The notes below the pieces were generated by a model. That model did not search any database. It saw only the letters and a program-made list of their open reading frames with translations, and was not told the DNA's origin. Made by a program: the position numbers and the translations under genes. From the NCBI GenBank assembly GCA_018401275.1, contig JAGYKW010000001.1, positions 372,001-436,000 on the forward strand: a stretch of DNA of 64,000 nt. Direction: 5' to 3'. Positions 1 to 9,506 of the stretch are shown one piece after another; the stretch's first letter is position 1; each line of letters starts with the position of its first letter. Source of the stretch: Nitriliruptoraceae bacterium. Lineage in GTDB: Bacteria > Actinomycetota > Nitriliruptoria > Nitriliruptorales > Nitriliruptoraceae.

Positions 1-600
1 CTCGCGACGCTCGAGGCGCACGGCGTCCCGGTCCTCGTCGTGCCCTGGTCGGGTCCGGACGACGTCGCTGCTGAGGCGCTGCGCTGGATGCAGGCCGTCC
101 CGCTCCTGTGCGCGCAGCTGGGTGTCGACCCGTTCGACCAGCCGGACGTCGCGGCGGCGAAGGCGGCGACCGCACAGGCGCTCGCGAGCGGCATGGAGCC
201 TGACACCGCCCGACCGCTCGAGGAGCTGTACGCCGCGCTCGATGCGGCGGGCTACGTGGCGCTGCTCGGCTACGTCGACCCTGAAGGTCCCGACGCGGTG
301 ACGCTCGGCTCGGTGGCCGGAGTCCTCGCCCGGCGTCACGGCGTACCCGTGACGGTCGGGATCGGTCCGCGCTACCTGCACTCGACGGGGCAGCTGCACA
401 AGGGCGGCCGTGACGACGGGGTGTTCCTCGTGGTCGTCGGTGATGACCCTGAGGACGTGTCGATCCCCGGCCGTGACCACGGCTTCGCGCGGCTCAAGCG
501 AGCGCAGGCCGCTGGGGACCTCGTCGCACTCAGGGGCGCCGGACGTCGGGCCGAGCACGTCACGCTCGACGACCTCGTCCGGACGGTCGCTGCCGGCTGA
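1..600 (+). CDS. Transaldolase/glucose-6-phosphate isomerase fusion, C-terminal part (5' end outside window)
   Basis: The frame is open from base 1, so this is the last 199 residues of a longer protein; the ATG at 40 is internal. The segment matches the isomerase half of actinobacterial bifunctional transaldolase/glucose-6-phosphate isomerases. The clearest mark is the stretch GPRYLHSTGQLHKGG near residue 135, a glucose-6-phosphate isomerase signature, followed by an aspartate-rich strand (VFLVVVGDD). It would interconvert glucose-6-phosphate and fructose-6-phosphate in the cytoplasm, and the missing N-terminal half would carry the pentose-phosphate transaldolase. Whether that half is really present cannot be seen here, so a plain pgi is the alternative. 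It ends two bases before the convergent SDR gene. Confidence 0.8.
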   Translation, partial: LATLEAHGVPVLVVPWSGPDDVAAEALRWMQAVPLLCAQLGVDPFDQPDVAAAKAATAQALASGMEPDTARPLEELYAALDAAGYVALLGYVDPEGPDAVTLGSVAGVLARRHGVPVTVGIGPRYLHSTGQLHKGGRDDGVFLVVVGDDPEDVSIPGRDHGFARLKRAQAAGDLVALRGAGRRAEHVTLDDLVRTVAAG

Positions 601-601
601 A

Positions 602-1345
602 TCAGGCGCGCGGCCGCGGGTGGACCTGGCCGAGGCCGCCGTCCACGCCGATCGTCTGGCCCGTGACCCACGTGGTCGCTGGGTCCATCAGCCACGCCAC
701 CAGCGACGCGACGTCCTCAGGCTCGCCGAGGCGTCCGAGCACGTGCATGCGTCGACTCGCCTCCGCCTGGGCCTCGTTGTCGACGAGGCGCGCGGTCATC
801 CGAGCACGCGTCAGCCCCGGGGCGACCGCGTTGACCCGCACGCCGTTCGCGCCGTAGGTCGCGGCCGCGGAGCGCACGAGCGCGATGATGCCGCCCTTCG
901 CCGCCGCGATCGCCTCGTGGTTGGCGACGCCGGTCTGTGCGGCGGCTGACGAGGCGAGCACGATCGAGCCGCCGTGCTCGCGCATGTGCGGCGCCGCCGC
1001 GCGGACCACCGCGAACGCGGACGTCAGGTTCGCGGCGATCGTCTCCTCCCACTCGTCGGCGGTCGTGAGGTGCGCGGGCTTGAGCAGCAACGTGCCGACG
1101 AGGTTCGCGACGGCGTCGAGACGACCCTCCGCGTCCACGACCGAGTCGACGAGCGTCTTCACGGCGGCGATGTCGCGCGCGTCGACCTCGTGGACGCTCG
1201 CTGCACCGATCTCGGCCGCGAGCGCATCGAGTGCCGTCCGGTCACGTCCGGCGAGATGCACCCGCTGACCGGCAGCGGCGAGCAGGCGCGCTGTCGCTCC
1301 ACCGGTCGCGCCGGATGCTCCGAGGATGAGGCTGATGGTGGCCAT
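602..1345 (-). CDS. SDR-family protein lacking the catalytic tyrosine
   Basis: 247 residues, a classical-SDR length. The start is the ATG at 1345 because GGAGGG lies about 10 bases upstream and the nucleotide-binding loop (GASGATGG) follows directly. The Rossmann fold is complete: cofactor loop at residues 7–14, NLVG in place of the usual NAG, an active-site-type serine in LASSAAAQ, and a C-terminal V(T)GQTIGVDGG. At the YxxxK position the sequence reads IAAAK (in NHEAIAAAKGG), so the catalytic tyrosine is replaced by isoleucine while the lysine stays. SDRs with the NHEAIAAAK block exist as a subgroup, so this is probably a family trait and not damage. The substrate is unknown; reductase activity by the usual mechanism is doubtful. 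Confidence 0.8.
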   Translation of the reverse strand: MATISLILGASGATGGATARLLAAAGQRVHLAGRDRTALDALAAEIGAASVHEVDARDIAAVKTLVDSVVDAEGRLDAVANLVGTLLLKPAHLTTADEWEETIAANLTSAFAVVRAAAPHMREHGGSIVLASSAAAQTGVANHEAIAAAKGGIIALVRSAAATYGANGVRVNAVAPGLTRARMTARLVDNEAQAEASRRMHVLGRLGEPEDVASLVAWLMDPATTWVTGQTIGVDGGLGQVHPRPRA

Positions 1346-1467
1346 GATGTCGCTGCCCTCCGTGACGGGGTGGACGGGGTGTTCGGACTCGTGGTGCAGG
1401 TTCGGCACACCGGGGTGGCGTGGACGGGCGAGGCCGCGTCGGGGACCGGGTCGTGCGGAGGGGTCGG

Positions 1468-2508
1468 TCAGGCGGTCGTGCCCGGGGGCACGACCCCGGC
1501 GTCGGCGACGAGGCGGTCCCACAGGGCGGCCCGCTCGGCGTCGTCCGCCACCGTGCGGGAGAGCCGGTCGGTGGTCCGAGGGCTGCGGTCCGCCCAGAAC
1601 CGACCCCCCGCGAGCGGATCATCGTCCGCCCCGCTGCGCGCGGTCAGCGCGAGGTGCAGGATCGTGTCGGCACCCTCCGCCGGGCTGCGCAGCAGCGGGC
1701 CCACGATCCGCGCGAACGTCGGCAGCGACGTCCGCAGTCCCGGGGTGCGCGCCCAGCCCGGGTGCATCGCGTGGAACGCGATGCCGGTGGACCCACCGAG
1801 GCGGCGGTGCAGCTCGCGTGCGAGCTCCACCTGGGCGCGCTTCGCCCGTGCGTACGCGACCGACGGGCGATAGCCGCCGGGTGAGTCGACCCGGCGCACG
1901 ACGAGGCGTTCGGTGTACATCCCGCCGGAGGAGACCCAGACCACGCGCGCGTCCGGCCGCATCGTCAGGTGCGGGACGAGCAGCATCGTCAGCAGGAACG
2001 GTGCGACACCGTGCACCTGCCAGGTGCGTTCGAGCCCGTCCTCCGTCATCGACCGTTCGGCGAACATCGCTCCGGCGTTGTGCACGAGCACGTCGATCGG
2101 TCCGAGCGTGTCGATGCGCTCGGCGAGCGCACGCACCGAGCCGAGCCGGTCGAGGTCGAGGCTCGCGGTGACGAGGCGGGCACCCACCTCCGTGCGGTCG
2201 AGCGGGCCCCCGACAGGTGCCACCAGGTCGAGCAGCGTCGCGCGGGCCTGTGCACCCTTCGCCTCGTCACGGGTCGTGATCACGACGCGCACACCACGGG
2301 CGAGCAGCCCGGCGGCGGTCGCGAGGCCGATGCCGCTGTTCCCGCCGGTGACGAGGGCGCTGAGGCCACGACCTGCATCGGCGAGCTCGGGCCAGCGCTG
2401 GGTCCGCCGCCGCAGCACGATGCCGATGCGGCTGAACGACCCGACGACGCTTGCCTCCAGTGCACGGTCGAGCAGCGATCCGCGGTCATCGGTGCGAACG
2501 TGCGCCAT
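1468..2508 (-). CDS. SDR-family oxidoreductase, retinol-dehydrogenase/DHRS type
   Basis: 346 residues. About 45 N-terminal residues precede the Rossmann loop TGGNSGIG. Then follow TTRDEAKG at the end of β2 (arginine suggests NADP(H)), HNAGA, the active-site serine in WVSSGG, and YARAK as the intact YxxxK pair. Length and motif spacing fit the DHRS/retinol-dehydrogenase-like branch, which acts on lipophilic alcohols or ketones; the true substrate cannot be read from sequence. The GTG/ATG choice is settled by GGAGGAG just before the ATG at 2508. It is divergent from deoD, with overlapping −10 elements at 2531–2537, and lies 122 bases upstream of the tyrosine-less SDR on the same strand, so the two could be co-transcribed. 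Confidence 0.85.
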   Translation of the reverse strand: MAHVRTDDRGSLLDRALEASVVGSFSRIGIVLRRRTQRWPELADAGRGLSALVTGGNSGIGLATAAGLLARGVRVVITTRDEAKGAQARATLLDLVAPVGGPLDRTEVGARLVTASLDLDRLGSVRALAERIDTLGPIDVLVHNAGAMFAERSMTEDGLERTWQVHGVAPFLLTMLLVPHLTMRPDARVVWVSSGGMYTERLVVRRVDSPGGYRPSVAYARAKRAQVELARELHRRLGGSTGIAFHAMHPGWARTPGLRTSLPTFARIVGPLLRSPAEGADTILHLALTARSGADDDPLAGGRFWADRSPRTTDRLSRTVADDAERAALWDRLVADAGVVPPGTTA

Positions 2509-2530
2509 CCGGACTCCTCCCGCCGGTCGC

Positions 2531-2537
2531 TAGCGTA
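2531..2537. promoter_or_regulatory. Overlapping divergent −10 elements (SDR / deoD)
   Basis: The seven bases TAGCGTA read TAGCGT on the plus strand (2531–2536) and TACGCT on the minus strand (2532–2537). Both fit the actinobacterial housekeeping −10 pattern TAnnnT. Predicted starts are near 2543 (deoD, 49 bases before its ATG) and 2525 (SDR). No clear −35 is visible on either side. Confidence 0.5.
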
Positions 2538-2591
2538 CGAGCGGAGCCCATCACGGACACGACCGGTCCGAGCTGACGACCAGGAGATGAC

Positions 2592-3311
2592 ATGGCAACG
2601 CCGCACATCAGCGCCGCACCGGGAGAGTTCGCGGAGGCGATCCTCCTGCCCGGTGACCCCCTGCGCGCGAAGTACATCGCAGAGAAGTTCCTCGACGACG
2701 CCCGTCAGGTGACGGCCGTGCGCAACATGCTCGGCTTCACCGGTACGTACCGCGACATGCCGGTCTCGGTCATGGGGACGGGGATGGGCATCCCGTCGGC
2801 CTCGATCTACGCGACCGAGCTCGTCAAGGACTACGGGGTCAAGCGTCTGGTGCGCGTCGGCTCCTGCGGTGGTGTCGGCGAGGGCATCGCGCTGCGCGAC
2901 GTCGTGCTGGCGTCGGGTGCGTGCACCGACTCGCAGGTGAACCGCGCCCGCTACGGCGGACAGGACTTCGCGGCGATCGCCGACTTCGGCCTGCTCCGCA
3001 GTGCGGCCGATGCGGCGGCCGCCGCGGGTGTCGACGTGCGGGTCGGCAACGTCCACAGCGCTGAGCTGTTCTACGACCCACGGTCGACGCAGCTCGAGAT
3101 GTTCCGCCGCATGGGCGTGCTCGCGATCGAGATGGAGGCCGCCGGGCTCTACGGGGTGGCTGCCGAGTTCGGCGCCCGTGCACTGGGCATCATGACCGTC
3201 TCGGACCTCGTCCCGTCGGGCGAGCAGACGTCCTCCGACGAACGTGAGCGCACGTTCGACGACATGGTCACGGTCGCACTCGAGGCACTGCTGCTGGACG
3301 CCGGCCGCTGA
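2592..3311 (+). CDS. deoD: Purine-nucleoside phosphorylase, DeoD type
   Basis: 239 residues, the usual size of the hexameric (trimer-of-dimers) bacterial enzyme. It splits purine (deoxy)ribonucleosides with phosphate into base and (deoxy)ribose-1-phosphate for purine salvage in the cytoplasm. Visible marks are the N-terminal phosphate-binding [32 protein letters not shown], the nucleoside-binding block [11 protein letters not shown] and the catalytic aspartate in TVSDL near residue 200. The ATG at 2592 has AGGAG seven bases upstream. It stands alone: an SDR is divergent on one side and tRNA-Val is convergent on the other. Confidence 0.97.
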   Translation: MATPHISAAPGEFAEAILLPGDPLRAKYIAEKFLDDARQVTAVRNMLGFTGTYRDMPVSVMGTGMGIPSASIYATELVKDYGVKRLVRVGSCGGVGEGIALRDVVLASGACTDSQVNRARYGGQDFAAIADFGLLRSAADAAAAAGVDVRVGNVHSAELFYDPRSTQLEMFRRMGVLAIEMEAAGLYGVAAEFGARALGIMTVSDLVPSGEQTSSDERERTFDDMVTVALEALLLDAGR

Positions 3312-3327
3312 GCCATGACGACGGTGT

Positions 3328-3400
3328 GGGCGGGGAGGGGCTCGAACCCCCGACCTCCTCGGTGTAAACGAGGCGCTCTAGCCAGCTGAGCTACCCGCCC
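3328..3400 (-). tRNA. tRNA-Val (anticodon UAC)
   Basis: A full cloverleaf can be drawn on the minus strand: a 7-bp acceptor stem (GGGCGGG with CCCGCCC), D stem GCTC/GAGC, anticodon stem CCTCG/CGAGG with loop TTTACAC (anticodon TAC), a 5-base variable loop and a T arm with TTCGAGC. The length is 73 bases and no CCA is encoded. A TACCCT −10 on the same strand sits at 3439–3444. Confidence 0.97.
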
Positions 3401-3438
3401 GGTGCCAGCGTCGCTCCGTCGCGTCCGCTGCGTGTGGG

Positions 3439-3462
3439 AGGGTAGTCCTGCTGGCGTAGGCT
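3439..3462. promoter_or_regulatory. Divergent −10 pair for tRNA-Val and the NIF3 gene
   Basis: On the minus strand TACCCT at 3439–3444 would start the tRNA-Val transcript near 3432. On the plus strand TAGGCT at 3457–3462 would start the NIF3 transcript near 3469, leaving room for the AGGGGAG ribosome site before the GTG at 3487. Motif only; no −35 was recognised. Confidence 0.45.
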
Positions 3463-3486
3463 CCGGCGGCGAGGACAGGGGAGTCG

Positions 3487-4296
3487 GTGAGCGACACGGT
3501 CGGAGCGTGGCTCGACCTCGTGCATGAGGTCTACCCACCGTCCGATGCGGCCGAGTGGGACCACCCGGGGTTGCAGGTCGGCGACCTGACCTGGCCGGTC
3601 GAGCGCGTGCTCATCACGCTCGACGTGACCACGGCGGTGCTCGAGGAGGCCGCGCAGCACCGAGCGACGCTCCTGCTCGCCCACCATCCGCTGCTGCTGC
3701 ACCCGCTGCGGGCGCTCACCCCGGACACTGCTGCAGGGTCGCTCGCACTGCGTGCGGCGCGCGACGGCGTGGCGGTCGCTGCGGCCCACACCAACCTCGA
3801 TGCGGCCGACGATGGCGCGGGGACATCCGACCCGGTCGTCACCGCGCTCGGACTGCTCGACGTCGTCCCGCTGTGCCCTCCGGTCTCGCCCGGTGCGCGA
3901 GCCATGGGTCGCGTCGGGGACCTGCCCGAGCCGACGACGCTGCGTGCGCTCGCACGACGCATCGCCGAGACCCTCCCCGCGCCTGCGACGCGCCTGTGCG
4001 GTGCGCCGGAGCGGACCGTGCAGCGTGTCGCGGTCCTCGGTGGTGCGGGCACGAGCGCCGTGCCCGACGCGATCGCCGCTGGTGCTGACGTGCTGGTCAC
4101 CGGCGACGTGCGCCACCATGCGGCGCTCGACGCGCTGGAGCTCGGGCTCGCGCTCATCGACGCCGGCCATCATGCGACGGAGTCGGCCGCGATGCCGGTC
4201 TTCGCGCAGCGCATCGCCGCTGCGGCCGGTCAGCGAGGCCTGCACGCACCCGTCGGACTCTCCACGATCACGACGACCCCTTGGGAGCAGGCATGA
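3487..4296 (+). CDS. NIF3-like dinuclear metal-centre protein
   Basis: 269 residues, the short form of the NIF3 family without the PII-like insertion. Metal-ligand blocks are in place: LLAHHPLLLHP near residue 60, HTNLD near 100, and the C-terminal GDVRHH…HHATE. These proteins form toroidal hexamers with a two-metal site in each subunit. Database names such as 'GTP cyclohydrolase I type 2' are largely unproven, so the biochemical role is open. The GTG start has AGGGGAG five bases upstream. The stop overlaps the start of the zinc-ribbon gene (ATGA), a pairing seen widely in Actinobacteria that implies translational coupling and perhaps a shared function. Confidence 0.93.
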   Translation: MSDTVGAWLDLVHEVYPPSDAAEWDHPGLQVGDLTWPVERVLITLDVTTAVLEEAAQHRATLLLAHHPLLLHPLRALTPDTAAGSLALRAARDGVAVAAAHTNLDAADDGAGTSDPVVTALGLLDVVPLCPPVSPGARAMGRVGDLPEPTTLRALARRIAETLPAPATRLCGAPERTVQRVAVLGGAGTSAVPDAIAAGADVLVTGDVRHHAALDALELGLALIDAGHHATESAAMPVFAQRIAAAAGQRGLHAPVGLSTITTTPWEQA

Positions 4297-5030
4297 CCGA
4301 GCACGACGCTCCGAGCACCGAGGACCTCGACCGGCTGCTCACGCTCCAGGGCATCGACGACGAGATCCGGCGGCTCGAGCACCAGCTCGACGGTCTCGTC
4401 GAGCAGCAGCAGCTCGATGAACTGGTCGGTCAGGACACGCTGCTCGCGCAGGGCGATACCGAGCTCGACGAGCAGCTCGAGCGCGTGAAGCGCGACCAGC
4501 GTCAGGTCGAGGGCGAGATCGATGCGCTCGGTCAGCGGCTCGAGGAGGAGCGCACGCGCCTGTATGAAGGCTCGCTCTCCTCGGCCCGCGAGATCCAGGC
4601 GGCCGAGGCGGAGATCGCCTCGACGTCACGTCGACGTTCCGAGCACGAGGACCAGCTGCTCGAGATCATGGAGCGCGCGGAGGAGGCCGAGGGGCGGCTC
4701 GACGACCTGCGCGGGGTCCGCGCATCGCTCGCTGAGCGCATCGCCGAGGCGACGCAGGCGCGTGACGCGGCCGCCCAGGAGCTGCTCGTCCGCATCACCG
4801 AGGTGAAGGTCCGGCGCGACCCGGTCGCTGCAGCGTTCCCCGCTGAGCTGCTGGCGCGCTATGAGCAGGCGGCCGAGCGCGGGGGCGGCACCGGTGTGGG
4901 GGTGCTGCGCCACAACGCGTGCACCGCGTGTCGGATCACGTTCCCGATGAACGAGATCAACGGGTACCTCATGGGCCCGCCGCTGACGACCTGCTCCCAG
5001 TGCCGTCGGCTGCTGATCGTGCCGGCCTGA
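4293..5030 (+). CDS. Zinc-ribbon coiled-coil protein (C4-type, pfam02591 family)
   Basis: 245 residues from the ATG at 4293, preferred over the in-frame TTG at 4281 because it forms an ATGA overlap with the NIF3 stop and has GGAG six to nine bases upstream. Residues ~10–170 are charged, heptad-rich and rich in E/R/Q/L, a long antiparallel coiled coil. Residues ~205–240 form a four-cysteine zinc ribbon (CTAC … CSQC). Members of this family resemble the tail of nucleic-acid-associated scaffolds, but no activity is established. Coupling to NIF3 is conserved in Actinobacteria. It ends one base before the convergent otsB stop. Confidence 0.9.
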   Translation: MTEHDAPSTEDLDRLLTLQGIDDEIRRLEHQLDGLVEQQQLDELVGQDTLLAQGDTELDEQLERVKRDQRQVEGEIDALGQRLEEERTRLYEGSLSSAREIQAAEAEIASTSRRRSEHEDQLLEIMERAEEAEGRLDDLRGVRASLAERIAEATQARDAAAQELLVRITEVKVRRDPVAAAFPAELLARYEQAAERGGGTGVGVLRHNACTACRITFPMNEINGYLMGPPLTTCSQCRRLLIVPA

Positions 5031-5031
5031 G

Positions 5032-5886
5032 TCAGCGTCCGTCGCGCGACGCGAGCGCGTCGGCGAGCGCATCGAGCAGCACGACGACCTGATCGGGACC
5101 GTCGAGCCGTGCTGAGGCCGCGGTGGTGCGTGCCGTGTCAGCGACGAGCACCCCGATGCCGCCCAGCAGTTCAGCGACCGCGAGGGCGGGTTCGTCCGTC
5201 GCATCGTCACCGACCATCAGCACGTGCGGCGACGTCCGATGGGCTCGACCCGAGGATCCCTGTCCGGCGAGCCGCAGCAGCGCAGCGCCCTTGTCCGCGC
5301 CGGCAGGACGCAGCTCGAGGACGGCCTTCCCGGACTGCACGCTCCCGCCCGCCCCGGAGGCGCCGGGTCCGGAGGGACTCGCTGCTCCGGGCGCTGCGGC
5401 AGCCGCCTCGAGCAGGGCCCGCACGGCGCCGAGCGTCGGCTCGAGCTCGGCGTCGGGGACGAGCCGATGGTGGACCGCGATGGTGACCCCCTTGTCCTCC
5501 ACGAGCCAGCCCGCTTGGTCCGTCAGCAGTGCGGCGAGACGGGGACGCAGCTGCGCGAGCGTGTCCGGCGCGAGCGTCGCGGCGAGCTGCTCGATGCTGC
5601 CGTCGGGCTGACGGCGCCGCAGCCCGTGCTCCGAGACGAGCGTGACCGGCAGACCGGCGAAGCGGGTCACGAGGTCGTCGAGCCCACGCCCGGACACGAT
5701 GGCGACGTCTGCGAGCGCGCACAGCCGTTCGAGCGCTGCCCTCGCACCCGTGGCGAGATGTGCATCGTCCGGTCGGGGAGCGATGGGCGAGAGCGTGCCG
5801 TCGTGATCGAGGGCGACGAGCAGGCGACGTCCGTGCGACGACGCAGCGATACGCGCTGCGAGCGCGTGCGGGTCGTCCCCGCTCAC
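5032..5886 (-). CDS. otsB: Trehalose-6-phosphate phosphatase
   Basis: 284 residues. HAD-superfamily phosphatase that removes phosphate from trehalose-6-phosphate, the second step of the OtsAB route to trehalose. Motif I is DHDGTLS near residue 27 (two aspartates), motif II is SGR in VAIVSGRG, the cap region contains EDKG, and the Mg-binding motif IV is [10 protein letters not shown] near the C-terminus. The GTG start overlaps the otsA stop by four bases (GTGA), so the pair is translated together. An alanine/glycine/proline-rich insert (residues ~165–190) precedes the final HAD motifs and looks like a loop expansion. Confidence 0.95.
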   Translation of the reverse strand: MSGDDPHALAARIAASSHGRRLLVALDHDGTLSPIAPRPDDAHLATGARAALERLCALADVAIVSGRGLDDLVTRFAGLPVTLVSEHGLRRRQPDGSIEQLAATLAPDTLAQLRPRLAALLTDQAGWLVEDKGVTIAVHHRLVPDAELEPTLGAVRALLEAAAAAPGAASPSGPGASGAGGSVQSGKAVLELRPAGADKGAALLRLAGQGSSGRAHRTSPHVLMVGDDATDEPALAVAELLGGIGVLVADTARTTAASARLDGPDQVVVLLDALADALASRDGR

Positions 5887-7304
5887 CCGGGATGCTCCTC
5901 ACCGGTGATCGCGGCGAGCTCGTCGCCGACCCAGCGGAAGACGTCGTTGTCCCGCACGACCTGCGCCATGCGTGCGATGCGCTCGCGACGGTCCTCGGGC
6001 GCGAGCTCCAGCGCACGCTCCATGAGCATCGCGAGGCCCTCGACATCGAAGGGGTTGCAGCGGATCGCGTCGTGCCCGAACTCGTGGGCGGTCCCGCAGA
6101 ACTCGCTGAGGAGGAGCACCCCGTCGCCGTCGGTCGCGTCCCGCACGGTCACGAACTCCTTCGCGACGAGGTTCATCCCGTCCTTCAGCGGCGTGACGCA
6201 CATCACGTCGGCGATGCGGTAGTACGCAGCCAGACGGGTGCGGTCGATCGAACGGTGCAGGTAGTGCACGGGGACGTCATGGCCCGGTTCGGTGAAACGG
6301 CCGTTGATGCGGCCGACCTCCGTCTCGACCTGCGTGCGCAGCCGCCGGTACTCCTCGACGTCGTCGCGTGACGGGACGGCGATCTGCACGAACACGAACC
6401 GACCGCGCAGATGTGGACGCTGCTCGAGCAGCAGCTCGAGGGCCTGGAGGCGGTGGCGGATGCCCTTCGTGTAGTCGAGGCGATCGACGCCCAGCAGCAC
6501 CTTGCGACCCTCGAACTGCTCGCGCAGAGCGGTGACCTCCGTGTCGGTCGCAGGGTCGCGGGCGAGCGCACCGAAGTCCTCGGCGTCGATGGAGATCGGG
6601 TGGCTGAGCGCGCGGACACGACGCCCGTCCTCGCGCATGATGCTGTCACCGAGCACGGTGGCATCGGGGATGATGCGCTGGACGGTGCGCAGGAAGTTGT
6701 CGCGGTACTGCGTCGTGTGGAACCCGAGGCTGTCCGCGGCGAGCATCCCGCCGAGCAGCGACTCGCGCCACGGCAGCCGGGCGAACAGCTCAGGAGCGGG
6801 GAACGGGGTGTGCAGGAACATCCCGATGCGCAGGTCCGGGAACCGGTCGCGCAGCAGCTGGGGCAGCAGCAGGAGGTGGTAGTCCTGGATCCACACGACC
6901 GGTCGCTGTGGCGATGCAGCGATGACCTCGCTGACCTTGTCGGCGAAGCGACGTGTCACCGTCTCGTAGGAGCGCCACCACGAGCGGTCGATGACCGGTT
7001 GGACGACGAGGTCGTGGAACAGCGGCCACAGCGTGCGGTTCGTGAACCCGTGGTAGTAGCCCTCGACCAGTGCGGGGTCGAGGTCGACCGCGTGCAGGTC
7101 GACGTTGAGGCCTTCGACGCGGCTCGGCACCCCTTGCGCGTCCTCGTCCCAGCCGACCCAGGAGCCACCGACCCGCGCCACGACGGGCGTGAGGGCGGTG
7201 ACCAGACCGCCGGAGGAGGGGCGCCAGACGCCCCGCTGCCGTGCGAGCGGGAGTCGGTTGGCCACCAGGAGCAGTGGCGCGTCGAGCCTGCCGGCTTCAT
7301 CCAT
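5883..7304 (-). CDS. otsA: Trehalose-6-phosphate synthase
   Basis: 473 residues from the ATG at 7304. GT20 retaining glycosyltransferase (GT-B fold) that joins UDP-glucose (or another NDP-glucose) and glucose-6-phosphate into trehalose-6-phosphate for osmoprotection. Diagnostic residues: NRLPL at the N-terminus, [34 protein letters not shown], the sugar-nucleotide site VDRLDYTKG and the late [18 protein letters not shown] at 7322 would add six residues. I prefer 7304 because TACGCT (7312–7317) sits exactly seven bases upstream, which would make the mRNA leaderless, and no ribosome site is seen for either start. otsB follows with a GTGA overlap. Confidence 0.95.
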   Translation of the reverse strand: MDEAGRLDAPLLLVANRLPLARQRGVWRPSSGGLVTALTPVVARVGGSWVGWDEDAQGVPSRVEGLNVDLHAVDLDPALVEGYYHGFTNRTLWPLFHDLVVQPVIDRSWWRSYETVTRRFADKVSEVIAASPQRPVVWIQDYHLLLLPQLLRDRFPDLRIGMFLHTPFPAPELFARLPWRESLLGGMLAADSLGFHTTQYRDNFLRTVQRIIPDATVLGDSIMREDGRRVRALSHPISIDAEDFGALARDPATDTEVTALREQFEGRKVLLGVDRLDYTKGIRHRLQALELLLEQRPHLRGRFVFVQIAVPSRDDVEEYRRLRTQVETEVGRINGRFTEPGHDVPVHYLHRSIDRTRLAAYYRIADVMCVTPLKDGMNLVAKEFVTVRDATDGDGVLLLSEFCGTAHEFGHDAIRCNPFDVEGLAMLMERALELAPEDRRERIARMAQVVRDNDVFRWVGDELAAITGEEHPG

Positions 7305-7311
7305 GCGTCCG

Positions 7312-7317
7312 AGCGTA
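7312..7317 (-). promoter_or_regulatory. −10 element for leaderless otsA
   Basis: TACGCT on the minus strand followed by seven bases and then the otsA ATG, so the predicted transcript begins at or next to the start codon. No Shine–Dalgarno sequence is present to argue otherwise. Confidence 0.5.
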
Positions 7318-7334
7318 GTCACCGGTAGTGCCCG

Positions 7335-7340
7335 TACCCT
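7335..7340 (+). promoter_or_regulatory. −10 element for rnpB
   Basis: TACCCT ends six bases before 7347, where the P1 stem of RNase P RNA begins, matching the expected 5' end. It is divergent from the otsA promoter 18 bases away. Confidence 0.55.
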
Positions 7341-7346
7341 GTGAGC

Positions 7347-7732
<386 letters not shown>

Positions 7733-7776
7733 CCCCACCACCTCCTCGAAGGCGCGCGCCGTCAGGGCTCGACCCG

Positions 7777-8457
7777 TCAGGCCTCGACCGCGACGAGCAG
7801 TTCGGGATCGTCGTTGCGCACGTCGTTGACGCGCCGTGACACCCGGGTCACGGTCACGTCGGGCACGCTGTCGCGCAGTGCGCCGAGCAGCCCTGACCCT
7901 TCGCGCACCGACGCATCGAGCCAGTCGTCGAGCAGCTCATCGGGGACCGTCAGCGGCATGCGGTCGTGGACGGTGGCAGCATGTCCTCGCGCGGCCGTCG
8001 TCAGCAGTGCGACGGTCGCCAGCGGCGCTGCGTCCGGTGCCGCGTCAGCTGCGCGCCACGTCGACCACAGCGCCGCGACGCTCACCGGTCCTTCGCTCAC
8101 CGGCCGGAGCAGCCACGGTTGACGGGCCCCGTCCTCGTCGGACCACTCGTACCAGCCGTCGATCGGCACGATGCAGCGGCGCCGTGAGAGTGCCGGACCG
8201 AACAGGCGCGAGTCCGCCGCACCTTCGGACCGGGCGTTGATCGGCCGCGGTCCGCTGTCAGGGCCTCGTGCCCACGACGGGACGAAGCCCCAGCGCAGCA
8301 ATCCGAGCCGCCGCGAGTCGCTGCGGATGAGGGCGGGGACGGGTGTCGATGGTGCGACGTTGTGCCGCGGCTCCAGTCGGCCTTCGGTGGTGTCGACGGC
8401 GTCGAAGCGGAGGGCGAGCCGCTCGGCCGTGCTCGTCTGGACGAACCGGCCGCACAT
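7777..8457 (-). CDS. SRAP (HMCES/YedK) DNA–protein-crosslink peptidase-like protein
   Basis: 226 residues. SOS-response-associated peptidase family: Cys2 becomes N-terminal after methionine removal and forms a covalent thiazolidine with abasic sites in single-stranded DNA, shielding them. All key residues are present: Cys2 in MCGRF, the asparagine of INARSE, the glutamate of GWYEW and the histidine of VHDRMPL. The ATG at 8457 follows the stop of the LON-domain gene by two bases, so the pair is one operon. I see no LexA-type operator upstream of the pair, so SOS control is not supported by sequence here. Confidence 0.95.
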   Translation of the reverse strand: MCGRFVQTSTAERLALRFDAVDTTEGRLEPRHNVAPSTPVPALIRSDSRRLGLLRWGFVPSWARGPDSGPRPINARSEGAADSRLFGPALSRRRCIVPIDGWYEWSDEDGARQPWLLRPVSEGPVSVAALWSTWRAADAAPDAAPLATVALLTTAARGHAATVHDRMPLTVPDELLDDWLDASVREGSGLLGALRDSVPDVTVTRVSRRVNDVRNDDPELLVAVEA

Positions 8458-8459
8458 GC

Positions 8460-9083
8460 TCAGCCTCGCTCGTGCAGCTCGAGGTCGCTCGTCTCCTCGA
8501 GCTCGGTGAGCAACTGCTCGAACGCGTCGAGCCGCTGGTCCCACCCGTCGATCTCGAGCAGGCGCTGCGCGTCGAGCTGCGACAGGGGGGTGAGTACGAG
8601 CAGCTGCCAGCAGGCGACCGCGTCGTCGGTCGCGACGTCGAAGGTCGAGGGCACGGTCTCGTCGCCGAGCTCGCTGCGCAGCGCGAGCAGGCGTCTGACA
8701 CGTGGGAGCAGCTCCTGGCGGCGTTGCGTCACGCCGGAATCGATGCCGTCCTCGGCGAGCTCCTCGACCCTGGCCTGCGGGTACGGATCGTCGGGATACC
8801 AGTCGGTGACCTTGAGTCGGCGCGTCCCGACCGTCACCGCGACCCAGCGGCCGTCCTCGAGCTCCTCGGCCTGCAGGACGCGCGCGATGGTGCCGACGTC
8901 GTGGCGCACGTCGCCGCCACCCGTCTCCCAGCCACGGGCGATCTGGACGACCCCGAACTCGCGGTCCCCTTCGGCGAGGTCCTGGAACATGGTGCGGTAG
9001 CGCGGTTCGAAGATGTGGAGCGGCAGCACCATGTTGGGCATGAGCACGGTCCCGAGAGGGAACATGGGCAGGCTGCGCGGCAT
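8460..9083 (-). CDS. LON substrate-binding-domain protein
   Basis: 207 residues made almost wholly of the Lon N-terminal substrate-binding domain ([22 protein letters not shown], given here by its start, is the typical opening). There is no AAA+ ATPase or Ser-Lys protease domain. Stand-alone LON-domain proteins are common in Actinobacteria; the fold is thought to bind unfolded or exposed protein segments, but a defined role is lacking. The ATG at 9083 has GGAG at the right distance. The last ~70 residues are helical and acidic. It is the first gene of a two-gene operon with SRAP. Confidence 0.9.
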   Translation of the reverse strand: MPRSLPMFPLGTVLMPNMVLPLHIFEPRYRTMFQDLAEGDREFGVVQIARGWETGGGDVRHDVGTIARVLQAEELEDGRWVAVTVGTRRLKVTDWYPDDPYPQARVEELAEDGIDSGVTQRRQELLPRVRRLLALRSELGDETVPSTFDVATDDAVACWQLLVLTPLSQLDAQRLLEIDGWDQRLDAFEQLLTELEETSDLELHERG

Positions 9084-9215
9084 GGGATCTCCTCTCGGTG
9101 GAAGTGCTCGGTGGGACGGCCCGGTGGTCCAAGAGGGAGTTCGTCCCCGACCGACGGCTGGACGGGCGGAGTGGGCATGCTCGCGGACCGGCCCGTGGAC
9201 TGGTACCCCTGTCGC

Positions 9216-9506
9216 ATGGACATCCTTGATGACATCGCCATCAGCTCGGCGCTCGCTGGGCTTCCGGGCTGGAGGCGCGAGGGCGACGCGATCCTGCGCG
9301 ATCTGCGCTTCCCCACGTTCATGGAGGCGATCGGGTTCATCGGTCGCGTGGCCGTCGTGGCCGAGGCCGCCGATCATCATCCGGAGCTGACGAACGTGTA
9401 CTGGAACGTCGGTATCCGGCTCACCACGCATGACGCGGGGGGGCTGACGCAGCGCGACATCGCGCTGGCCCGCGCCATCGACGCGGTCGTCGACGGCGAC
9501 GCGTAG
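9216..9506 (+). CDS. 4a-hydroxytetrahydrobiopterin dehydratase (pterin carbinolamine dehydratase)
   Basis: 96 residues, full length for the family. It dehydrates 4a-hydroxytetrahydropterin to the quinonoid dihydropterin; in bacteria lacking aromatic hydroxylases it may serve molybdopterin or pterin repair. The signature [14 protein letters not shown] near residue 50 carries the His-His-Pro catalytic block and the later tyrosine. The ATG at 9216 has no ribosome site but has TACCCCT six bases upstream, a weak hint of a leaderless start. The TAG stop is followed immediately by the GTG of an SDR gene. Confidence 0.93.
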   Translation: MDILDDIAISSALAGLPGWRREGDAILRDLRFPTFMEAIGFIGRVAVVAEAADHHPELTNVYWNVGIRLTTHDAGGLTQRDIALARAIDAVVDGDA

